20,033 nucleotides of DNA from a virus: IMG/VR virus record IMGVR_UViG_3300025117_000433, positions 1 through 20,033 of that record, one strand, 5' to 3'. The position numbers were made by a program, and so were the translations under genes. A model generated the notes under the pieces. The model did not search any database, had not been told where the DNA came from, and was given only the letters and a program-made list of their open reading frames with translations. Position 1 is the stretch's first letter, and each line of letters begins with the position of its first letter. Positions 6,432 through 14,027 of this stretch are shown piece after piece.

Positions 6432-9400
6432 TGGCTAATATTGGTGGGATAAATGTATCAGTTGGTATTGATGTCTCTGGTGTTAAGAAAGGCGTAGATG
6501 ATGTTCAGAAACACCTAAAAGCATTTCAGGAAAAGATTGGTAAGATACGCCTTGATACAATGCTCAAGGGTGATACATTTGCTAATATCAATCGTGCCAT
6601 TACTACTTCTCAGAAAGTTCTTCAATCTACTTTCAATCTTTGGAAATCTGACATACACGATGTAGATCACTCCTATAGAAAACTCACCGAATCCACTATT
6701 ACGAATACCTCTAAAATGATAGTAAAGTATGAAGCAGCTAAAAATAAATTAAATGAGGCATCTAAGGCTGCTAGTAATCTATCTGAACAAATGAAGAGAA
6801 TAGAAACAGGTGCAGTTGATATTGGAACTGGTAGATCTGGCGTTAGATCTAGTTTAGCAGACTTTATGACTAAGCCTGGAGAAGACAGAGAAGGAGTAGC
6901 CAAGAGATTAAAAGAAGAGTTTAAAGATATAACAAAAGCTACTGGATTTCAAGTTGATGACTTGATGTTTAAAGGAAAAGACGAAGCTTTAGAGTTTTTA
7001 GATAAATTAAAAGTTACTGTTCTTAAAACTGAAGATGAAGCCAAGCAAGCATTTGCAAACGTAGGTATAGAGTTTGAGAAAGCCTTTAAAGCTGATAAAA
7101 TTCTAGCATATAAAGCTAGAATGGAAGAACTTCGTAATGAAATAAAAGCCGGTATTAATGTAGATAAGAATAGAGCTGAAATGATGACTCTTCTGCAAAC
7201 TAAAATGGCAGAAGGAGAGAAACTTTCACAGCAAGAACTATTTACTCTTCGTGGTTTGTATGTTCAGAAGATGAAAGTTGCTGCTATTGATCAAAACTAT
7301 CAAGCTAGACACGAAGCAGCATTAACAGTTGCTAAAAGTGTTACTGATGCTGAAGCAAGACGTACTCAAGAACTCCATAAGATGGAAATTGCTGATGCTA
7401 AAGCCAACACTGAATTACAAATGGGAATCAATATTCTCAAAAATCGAGCTACTCTACTTTCCAATCTGGAAGCAAGAGAAAAACAAGGAATTAAACTTAC
7501 AGAACAACAATTAACCGCTTATCAGCAATTATATGTTCAGCAAAAGAAAATGCAAACATTTAAAGGTACTACTTCTGAGGCTGAATATAAGGGAGAACTC
7601 CAACTAGCAAAAAGTGTCAATGATGTACTTTTAAAAAGACATGCCTCTGTACGTACAGTTAGATTAGAAAATGAAAGAATTAGAACTGAACTGAAACTCC
7701 AAATAAATACTCTTGAAAATCAGAAATTATTATATACTAATATAAATAAACTTAAAGCATTAGGTATAGGACTTACTAAAAAAGAGATAGTAGAGTTAAA
7801 AGGATTAAATAAAGCAACACACATTACATCTGATAAGAACGCCTTTCTAAGTCCTGAATGGTTTAAGTACAGAATGAAATGGTTCTTACAATTGCGGTTA
7901 GCTTGGGCTGCATGGCAGATAACTACAGAATCATTTCGTGGTGCTTTAGAATTTGAAACTGAAATGAAAAAGGTTCAGTCTATTACTAGAGCAACAACTG
8001 AAGAATTAAATAAACTAAAAAGCGTTGCTTTGGAAGTTGGAAGTACAACTATCTTTTCAGCAAAAGAAGCTGCTGAGGGTATGTACACTCTTTCTCAGGC
8101 AGGTCTTTCTGCAAAAGAAGTACTTCTTACTATTAAGGACGTTGCTGTTCTTGCTTCTGCTACAATGTTTGATATGAAAAAGACAGCAGAACTTGTTGTT
8201 ACGGTTATGAAAGCTTGGAAGTATGAAGCAGATAATACCAAAAAAGCTACTGATATTCTAGCCACAGCTATTAATGCTTCTAAACTTTCAATGGAAGATT
8301 TAGTAACAGCATTTGGATATGTTTCTGGTATAGCTCCACAGTTAGGAATGTCTTTAGAAGAAACATCAGCAGCTTTGGGAATTCTTTCCAATAATGGACT
8401 TAATGCTTCAATTTCTGCTACCTCTCTTAGAGCCGTTCTTGCAGAATTGTTACAACCCAGTACTAGATTTTTAAGAGAATTAAAGAAAACCAATCTAACT
8501 ATTCAAGATGTTAATCCTCAAATTTTCTCTCTTGGTGAGATTCTCGTTAAGTTGAAAAAAGCAGGGTGGGATGCAGCTAATACATTCAAAGCTTTTGAAA
8601 GAAGAGCTGCTGCTGGTGCTGCACTCTTAATATCTAACGCTGAAGCATACCAAGATATGGTTCCTTTGATGCATGAGCACAACAGAGCACAGAAAATGTC
8701 AGAAGAGATTCTAGGCTCTGTTGGAAATCAATGGAAACAATTAAAAGATATTTTGATTGCAACAACAAGTACAATAGTAGATACGGTTTCTCCTGGAGTA
8801 CAAAGTTTTATACAATTGTTGGGAAAATTAGCAATTGTTGCAGGAAAAGTACTAAACATATTTGTTGCTTGGCCTATAAAACTTATTGCAACTGGTTGGC
8901 AAGGAATAACTACTATTCTTACTGAAGGATTTGAAGGAATCCATTTTGAAAAACAGATAAAATCTTTAGAAGAAATCTTTAATAAAACTAAAGGAATAAA
9001 TACTGAAATGGATCAAGTAGTTACAAAATACAGAAATCTATCTTCAGTATTTAGTAGTATAAATAAAGCCTTAAAGTGGAGTGTTGAAACAAAAAACACC
9101 GAAAGAAGCATTGCTTTAACAAATAGAGCGGTAAAGTTAGCAAAGGATTCTGAGATTATAACAAAAGAAGAAGCTAGAAGTTTACTTGAAATTAAGGACA
9201 CAACTCAGAGAAGAATAACTTTGGAAGATATGGTTAATAAAAGATTTAAAGAAAGAGAAAGACTTTTAGCATCAGAGTTGAAAATGTTAAGTGAGTCTAA
9301 AGTTATATCTACTGATTTAGCTAAAGGCAAGTTTGTTACATCAACTAAAATGATAATGTCTATGGTTGATAGGGATATCAAAAAAATAGAATTAGTTAAA

Positions 9401-11359
9401 AAGCAACTAGAAAAGGGACAAGTAACAGAGAAAGAAGTAGATCGTCTTACTAAAGAAGTTAGTGATGATATGGTTAAAAAGGTCGGACCTCTACTTGAAA
9501 ATATGTCAGATGAGTTTATAGAAGAAGCAAAAAAGAATACACCTGGGTTTGAAACTTTAATAGAAGCATATAAAAGTGTAGTAAACGATACAAAAAAGAA
9601 CTTATATACAGAATTGGCTGTTGCTGGTAAAGTAACTAAAAAAATAGCAAAGGTATCAGAAGATGATATAGACGCTCTTAAAAAGAAAGTTGGTGGAGTT
9701 GCAGACCAACTTTTGGGTGAAGATGATGAGGATTTAAAATCACTAAGAAAGAGAAAAGATTTGGCTGAATCTGAATTAAGATTATTAGAAGTAAGACAAA
9801 CTCAAGCAGAAATGGAAGGAAAGAGTGGAGCAGATTTAGACAAAATCTATGATAAAATTCTTAATAAGAAAATAGAAATAGCAAAATGGGGTGCAGAAAT
9901 AGCCGAATTTAATGGTATAAGTGATGATATAATACAAAATACATTAAAAGCCGAAATAGCAAGAGCAAATATAGAAAGAACAGTAGCTAAATTGGCAGAT
10001 AGAAAAAGAGACTTAACTGTACAAAAAGAAACTCTAGAATATACAAAAAAAGAGCAAGAGAAAAAAATAGAAATTCTAGATTTAGATGGACTTACTGCCG
10101 AAGAAGTAGAAAAAAGAAAAGAAGCTTTGGATGAAATTGCAATAATTGACTCTCTATTAGTTATTTTAGAAAAACAAATTACTGAATTAGAAAAGAAATC
10201 TTCAGAAGAAGCTGAAAAACTATCTAAAGCTTTAGCTGCTGCTTTAAAAGAAGATAGAGAGAGAAAAAAAGTAGCAGGAGATCTTTTATATATACAGACA
10301 GAACAAGAAAGAATTGCCAAAGAAGCTGCCAATAAAGTATCAATAGTAGAGCAAGAGTTGGCAATTATGGAAATGAATAAAGCACTAACTATTGATGTTC
10401 TGAGAAAAGAAGAAGAGAGACTTCAAATTAGATATAAAGAGTTGACTGCTAGAATAGCAATAGTAAAGAATACTAGAGACGAAGAAGAGTTACTACGTCA
10501 AAGACGACAAATAGAAACTGATATATTAAAAAATATAGAAAAACAAAGACGAGCATCTGAACCTCTATATGATGCTTGGATTAGAATTAGAGATACAGTA
10601 AAAGAATATCATCAACTACTCTCTGATGTATATGTTGACTTTACCCAAGGTATGGTTGCTGGTATTACTGAATCTGCATATGATGCTACTGGTGGATTTC
10701 AAGAACAGGAACAAGAAATTGAAGATATAAAAGGTAAGATTAAAGAACTGAATGAAGAGTATAAAGAAGCTTTGGGAGAAGGAAACACTCAGAGAGCAGA
10801 AGAACTGAAGAATCAGATCAAGGATCTTAAAAATGAGATTTCAGATTTAGAGAATCCGATTAAGCAAGTTGGGGAAGTTTTTCGCCAGTTTTTCAAAGAT
10901 ACTATAGATGGTATAAGAAAGATGATTATTGAGTGGTTAGTTCTTCAAACGGTTCAAATGATTGGTAATGCGTGGTTGGGTGGAGGAAAATCTACTTCTA
11001 CTGGATCTACTTCCGTACCAATGTCTGTAACTAAAGCAGCACATGGTGGTATACTCCCTCATATTGAATCTTTTAGGAAATTCAGTTCAGGTGGAGTAAC
11101 TGGTAATCCTACACTTGCGTTGTTAGGAGATAATAAATCTGGAAGAGAACTTGTAATTCCATCTGAGAATATTCAGAATGATGAGGTAAGTGGATATACT
11201 AGAGATAGGGAAAAAACTCCGATTAATATATTAAATCTTATTTCGAACGATGAGATCGCCCAGGCCATGAATTCTACTGCTGGTAAACGCGTTATTATTA
11301 ACCATTTGGTACTCGACCGCGAGCGTCGTGGCCCCTCAGCGATGGCTTATAGTGTATAG
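6431..11359 (+). CDS. Tail tape measure protein
   Basis: A 1642-residue protein, by far the longest complete gene here. Start GTG 6431 overlaps the preceding TAG (TAGTG), with GAGGAAGTGAG just upstream. Residues ~1-500 are mostly coiled coil and contain three degenerate repeats of about 90 residues (near 222-312, 313-404 and 405-460). From ~508 (FETEMKKVQSITRATTEEL) to ~760 lies the conserved TP901/PhageMin_Tail-type domain, with GMYTLSQAGLS and LAELLQPSTR phrases. A hydrophobic stretch near 790-823 may insert into the host membrane. Residues ~850-1500 are Lys/Glu-rich coiled coil. Near 1550 comes the usual C-terminal GGVTGNPTLALLGD, similar to the GPTLALxGE motif of other tape measures. The protein sets tail length and leaves the tail during DNA ejection. 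At about 1.5 angstroms per residue it predicts a tail of roughly 240 nm. Confidence 0.95.
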   Translation: MANIGGINVSVGIDVSGVKKGVDDVQKHLKAFQEKIGKIRLDTMLKGDTFANINRAITTSQKVLQSTFNLWKSDIHDVDHSYRKLTESTITNTSKMIVKYEAAKNKLNEASKAASNLSEQMKRIETGAVDIGTGRSGVRSSLADFMTKPGEDREGVAKRLKEEFKDITKATGFQVDDLMFKGKDEALEFLDKLKVTVLKTEDEAKQAFANVGIEFEKAFKADKILAYKARMEELRNEIKAGINVDKNRAEMMTLLQTKMAEGEKLSQQELFTLRGLYVQKMKVAAIDQNYQARHEAALTVAKSVTDAEARRTQELHKMEIADAKANTELQMGINILKNRATLLSNLEAREKQGIKLTEQQLTAYQQLYVQQKKMQTFKGTTSEAEYKGELQLAKSVNDVLLKRHASVRTVRLENERIRTELKLQINTLENQKLLYTNINKLKALGIGLTKKEIVELKGLNKATHITSDKNAFLSPEWFKYRMKWFLQLRLAWAAWQITTESFRGALEFETEMKKVQSITRATTEELNKLKSVALEVGSTTIFSAKEAAEGMYTLSQAGLSAKEVLLTIKDVAVLASATMFDMKKTAELVVTVMKAWKYEADNTKKATDILATAINASKLSMEDLVTAFGYVSGIAPQLGMSLEETSAALGILSNNGLNASISATSLRAVLAELLQPSTRFLRELKKTNLTIQDVNPQIFSLGEILVKLKKAGWDAANTFKAFERRAAAGAALLISNAEAYQDMVPLMHEHNRAQKMSEEILGSVGNQWKQLKDILIATTSTIVDTVSPGVQSFIQLLGKLAIVAGKVLNIFVAWPIKLIATGWQGITTILTEGFEGIHFEKQIKSLEEIFNKTKGINTEMDQVVTKYRNLSSVFSSINKALKWSVETKNTERSIALTNRAVKLAKDSEIITKEEARSLLEIKDTTQRRITLEDMVNKRFKERERLLASELKMLSESKVISTDLAKGKFVTSTKMIMSMVDRDIKKIELVKKQLEKGQVTEKEVDRLTKEVSDDMVKKVGPLLENMSDEFIEEAKKNTPGFETLIEAYKSVVNDTKKNLYTELAVAGKVTKKIAKVSEDDIDALKKKVGGVADQLLGEDDEDLKSLRKRKDLAESELRLLEVRQTQAEMEGKSGADLDKIYDKILNKKIEIAKWGAEIAEFNGISDDIIQNTLKAEIARANIERTVAKLADRKRDLTVQKETLEYTKKEQEKKIEILDLDGLTAEEVEKRKEALDEIAIIDSLLVILEKQITELEKKSSEEAEKLSKALAAALKEDRERKKVAGDLLYIQTEQERIAKEAANKVSIVEQELAIMEMNKALTIDVLRKEEERLQIRYKELTARIAIVKNTRDEEELLRQRRQIETDILKNIEKQRRASEPLYDAWIRIRDTVKEYHQLLSDVYVDFTQGMVAGITESAYDATGGFQEQEQEIEDIKGKIKELNEEYKEALGEGNTQRAEELKNQIKDLKNEISDLENPIKQVGEVFRQFFKDTIDGIRKMIIEWLVLQTVQMIGNAWLGGGKSTSTGSTSVPMSVTKAAHGGILPHIESFRKFSSGGVTGNPTLALLGDNKSGRELVIPSENIQNDEVSGYTRDREKTPINILNLISNDEIAQAMNSTAGKRVIINHLVLDRERRGPSAMAYSV

Positions 11360-11361
11360 GA

Positions 11362-11372
11362 TGATATAAATA
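11362..11372 (+). repeat. Direct repeat, left copy (TGATATAAATA), upstream of the HNH gene
   Basis: TGATATAAATA occurs here and again at 12215-12225, each just after an AGG ribosome-binding core and just before the start codon of the following gene. The two copies bracket the HNH gene exactly. Both contain the octamer TATAAATA, which equals the T4 late promoter core, but nothing else here points to T4-type late transcription. Confidence 0.65.
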
Positions 11373-12211
11373 TGACAACTAAAATATGTTCCAAATGTAA
11401 AAGAGAATTAAGTATTGAAATGTTCTGTAAGGATAAGAGTAGAAAAGACGGACTATATTGTTATTGTAAAGATTGTAAAAAAGAAAATGGTAAAAAATAT
11501 AATGAAAATAATAGAGAAAGAAGATTAAAATACGGTAAAGAGTATTATAAAAATAATAAAGAAAAAAAATCAGAATATGGTAAAAAACATTACAAAGAAA
11601 ATAAAGAGAAAAGGGCAGAATATTATAAGGAACGCAGTAAAAATAATAAAGATAAGATAAATGCATATAGTAAAAAATATCGTAATTCTAACGCTCTTTA
11701 TCTTACCTATGTTAATAGACTAACTGTAGAAGAAGATCCAATTTCAGATGAAAATGGGTATTTGCTTGTTAGATGTACTCATTGTAAAAAATATTTTTAC
11801 CCAACTAATTCTAAAGTAAAATCCAGATGGGAGTCTTTAACTGGTATAACATCAGGAGAAAATAGATTATATTGCTCAGACGCCTGTAAACACTCTTGCC
11901 CATTATATGGGTTTGACCCACACCACCAATTTCAGCCTGGATCAAAAGAATGGGAAGAGAAACAAAACAAAGGGCCAAATAGAGATCCAGTATTGCAGGC
12001 AGATTGGAGAAAGATGGTACTAGAACGAGACGATTATAAATGTGTTAAATGTGGTGCTACCGAAAATCTAACCGCCCACCATGTCGAGGGTATACATTGG
12101 AATCCATTAGAAAGCGTCGATATTGATATTGGTATAACACTTTGTGAATCTTGCAATAGAAAAGCACACTCACTGGAAGGGTGTTCATATTACGATATGA
12201 GATGTAAATAA
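11372..12211 (+). CDS. HNH endonuclease with zinc-finger N-terminus (free-standing homing-type)
   Basis: A 279-residue protein from ATG 11372, 12 bases after the tape measure stop. The N-terminus has a zinc-binding CSKC (6-9) and CKDC (32-35) pair. A strongly Lys/Asn/Glu/Tyr-rich segment (about 40-105) follows, made of repeated 12-14-residue units of the type Y-x-K-x-N-K-E-K-x-x-E-Y, probably helical and DNA-binding. A second cysteine set lies at CTHC (135-138) and CSDAC (168-172). The HNH nuclease core is at the C-terminus: DWRKMVLERDDYKCVKCG (211-228), then AHH (235-237), N244, and LCESCNRKAH (257-266), giving the Cys4 zinc frame plus the His-His...Asn...His signature. It probably nicks or cuts DNA at a tail-gene site and spreads like phage homing HNH genes. 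It is flanked by an 11-bp direct repeat and interrupts the tape measure to M-like gene junction. Confidence 0.92.
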   Translation: MTTKICSKCKRELSIEMFCKDKSRKDGLYCYCKDCKKENGKKYNENNRERRLKYGKEYYKNNKEKKSEYGKKHYKENKEKRAEYYKERSKNNKDKINAYSKKYRNSNALYLTYVNRLTVEEDPISDENGYLLVRCTHCKKYFYPTNSKVKSRWESLTGITSGENRLYCSDACKHSCPLYGFDPHHQFQPGSKEWEEKQNKGPNRDPVLQADWRKMVLERDDYKCVKCGATENLTAHHVEGIHWNPLESVDIDIGITLCESCNRKAHSLEGCSYYDMRCK

Positions 12212-12214
12212 AGG

Positions 12215-12225
12215 TGATATAAATA
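12215..12225 (+). repeat. Direct repeat, right copy (TGATATAAATA), downstream of the HNH gene
   Basis: Second exact copy of the 11-mer, inside the leader AAAGGTGATATAAATAAATG of the next tail gene. Together with the left copy it gives both genes almost the same translation leader, as expected if the HNH gene arrived with, or duplicated, the target's ribosome binding region. Confidence 0.65.
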
Positions 12226-12226
12226 A

Positions 12227-12913
12227 ATGGCAGATTTATTCCCAATTGGAACAATGGCTAATAGTAGTTCGTCTGGAACTATAGATAGTAAATCATATAC
12301 GTTCTTTGAGCCAAATATGGGATCAAAGACTACATCTTCTTATAATACCCTTATTTCTACTTTTGAGCAAAAGACAATACTCACTCGTAAAAAAGCTGAA
12401 CCTGTAGTTATTATTGTCTATTCCTACAACAATATTCTCACTTCAGAATACCGAACCTTGGAGCACTTCATCGACGTTGTTGCAGAAGACGGACTAAACT
12501 CCTTTTACGTTGTCTCCTTCGACCGTGGTACTACTCCTACGTCCATTGCTCTCAGTGGCAGTAATTGGATTGTTTCTATGCCAGATACTAGATATTATTC
12601 TGCAACCGCCAATACTAAAGCTAATGCTGCGTTTCTTACTGATGGTGTGAATTGGAAAGCAGGAGCTATATCTGCTTTAACTGCCAATACTTCAGTAACT
12701 GTGGAACTAACTGTTGCACCTTATGGGAATTTGTCTTTAGCTAATGCTCAATTGAATGCTAATATTTACCCAATATATGAATGTTATCTCAGCCCAAATC
12801 AACTATCTGGCTTTGAAAAGACAGCCTATATTGATGGAAAAATAAATGCAAGCTCAGATGGAGGCTTCCTCTTCCAAGGGGAGCTTTCTTTCGTAGGTCG
12901 CTACAAAGTATAG
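12227..12913 (+). CDS. Minor tail protein at the lambda M position (distal tail/tip)
   Basis: A 228-residue protein from ATG 12227 with AAAGGTGAT about 8 bases upstream. It follows the tape measure (with the HNH gene between) and precedes the L-like gene, which is the lambda M slot. The N-terminal 40 residues are Ser/Thr/Gly-rich. The middle has alternating beta strands (VVIIVYSYN near 60-68) and a segment LEHFIDVVAEDGLNSFYVVSFDRG, shown here as LEHFIDV (78-84) and NSFYVVSFDRG (91-101), that recalls the dF...G...sF.v.D pattern of M/DUF2460-type tip proteins. It ends with a short beta-rich region. No membrane segment is seen. A role at the junction of tube and tip is inferred from context; the family assignment is tentative and an unrelated distal tail protein would fit too. 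Confidence 0.6.
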   Translation: MADLFPIGTMANSSSSGTIDSKSYTFFEPNMGSKTTSSYNTLISTFEQKTILTRKKAEPVVIIVYSYNNILTSEYRTLEHFIDVVAEDGLNSFYVVSFDRGTTPTSIALSGSNWIVSMPDTRYYSATANTKANAAFLTDGVNWKAGAISALTANTSVTVELTVAPYGNLSLANAQLNANIYPIYECYLSPNQLSGFEKTAYIDGKINASSDGGFLFQGELSFVGRYKV

Positions 12914-12924
12914 GAGTAATTTCA

Positions 12925-13638
12925 ATGACTTATGACGTAAATGCCACATTTTCTAGACAACAGGCAAGAATATCTGGTTCTTACCCAATAGATATGTTTG
13001 TATTCAATGCCACATTTAGTGGTAAGGAGTATTACTACTTCGTAAACAATAACTCAGATATGGTTGGCTATGCTTTAAGTAATGAAGGTGCTGTTACTAG
13101 TGCCACAACTACCTATACAGCTCTTCCAATGAAACGTAGTCAGCAAGGAACCAATACTTCAGGTGAAGTTTCTACTATTGATGTAACCTTTCCTAACACT
13201 AATAGAGTCATTGAAACTTTTATTCAGAGTAGAGACTATCTTAGGGGTAATGAAGTTTACGTTATTACCATGTTCTCTGTAAATCTACCTACTGGAACTG
13301 GAGCCAAGTATGTTGGGTCTGACCCCGATTATAGAGCCAATATAAAAGAGAAGTATTATATAGATTCTGTTAAATCTAATGAACAGGAAATTACATTCAA
13401 CTGTAAGTCTAAGTTTGATATTAGAAAAATTGTTATTCCTAGAAGGAAATATAGCCATGAGTGTGCTTGGGCATTAAACAATGCTTATCTAGGAAGTCAG
13501 TGTGACCCGAATTTAACAGTAGATTCTGGTACTTATCCAACATGTGATGGCACACTAGAACAATGCAGACAACGTGATAATTCTAAAAGATATGGTGGAT
13601 TTCCTGGTATTATGAGGAATACAATTTGGGTTCGTTAG
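12925..13638 (+). CDS. Minor tail tip protein, lambda L-like, with probable Fe-S C-terminal domain
   Basis: A 237-residue protein from ATG 12925, with AGGAG about 8 bases upstream and 11 bases after the M-like stop. The N-terminal ~165 residues are beta-rich (TFPNTNRVIETFIQSRDYLRG near 88-108), like the L/DUF2163-type domain that folds as a distal-tail-like sandwich. The last ~60 residues hold four cysteines at C180, C193, C207 and C214, followed by RYGGFPGI. Lambda gpL has a C-terminal domain with four cysteines that binds an iron-sulfur cluster and ends in a similar NFGGF motif, so the same cofactor is expected here. C160 is an extra cysteine outside the set. The gene's last 13 bases overlap the NlpC/P60 gene. 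It probably forms part of the tip baseplate with the J-like protein. Confidence 0.82.
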   Translation: MTYDVNATFSRQQARISGSYPIDMFVFNATFSGKEYYYFVNNNSDMVGYALSNEGAVTSATTTYTALPMKRSQQGTNTSGEVSTIDVTFPNTNRVIETFIQSRDYLRGNEVYVITMFSVNLPTGTGAKYVGSDPDYRANIKEKYYIDSVKSNEQEITFNCKSKFDIRKIVIPRRKYSHECAWALNNAYLGSQCDPNLTVDSGTYPTCDGTLEQCRQRDNSKRYGGFPGIMRNTIWVR

Positions 13639-14027
13639 GAAAATATATTGGTCTTACATATAAAAATTTAGGTAGGGACATTAAAGGTGTAGACTGTTAT
13701 GGTCTAATCTATCTCATCTTTCAGAATGAAAGAAATATAGAATTACCAGATTTTACAGAACTTAAATATGAAAAAGAATGGTATAAGTCTAAAAATCATA
13801 TTCTTGATAATGTGGATGAAAAATGGGATTCCGTTTCTTTACCTTATAAAAAATATGACATTCTTTTAATGAGGCTTGGAACCAAATCTATAGTTAATCA
13901 TTGTGGTATGTTTTTAGAAGGTGATAAGTTCATTCATATTTATGAAGATCATAAGTCTGAATTAGGACATTTAAATGGATTTTGGTCTGATATTTTATAT
14001 AAAGCTATTAGGTGGAAGGTGAATTAA
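13626..14027 (+). CDS. NlpC/P60 cysteine hydrolase, lambda K-like tail tip peptidase
   Basis: A compact 133-residue protein. The start is TTG 13626, preceded by TGAGGA (13613-13618) with 7 bases between, inside the end of the L-like gene. The catalytic Cys lies in GVDCYGLIYLIF (C24), the usual NlpC/P60 DCxGL motif with Tyr in place of Ser; the His is in IVNHCGMFL (H92), and H104 in KFIHI is a good candidate for the third polar residue. Family members cleave peptide crosslinks in peptidoglycan. In lambda-like phages the K protein joins an NlpC/P60 domain to a JAMM/Mov34 domain; here only the NlpC/P60 part is present, with no extra N-terminal domain. It probably opens a local path through the cell wall or processes a tail tip partner. 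The stop directly abuts the TTG of the I-J-like gene. Confidence 0.85.
   Translation: MGSLGKYIGLTYKNLGRDIKGVDCYGLIYLIFQNERNIELPDFTELKYEKEWYKSKNHILDNVDEKWDSVSLPYKKYDILLMRLGTKSIVNHCGMFLEGDKFIHIYEDHKSELGHLNGFWSDILYKAIRWKVN

Noticed and set aside
9847-10332. Minus-strand open frames opposite the tape measure, such as this 161-codon one
   Set aside because: They lie antisense to Lys/Glu-rich coiled coil, which gives stop-poor complementary frames rich in Ser/Phe; no start signal or family likeness.
11365-12225. Annotating TATAAATA octamers as T4-type late promoters
   Set aside because: They sit within ribosome-binding leaders too close to the start codons for a normal 5' leader, and there is no other sign of a T4-type transcription system.
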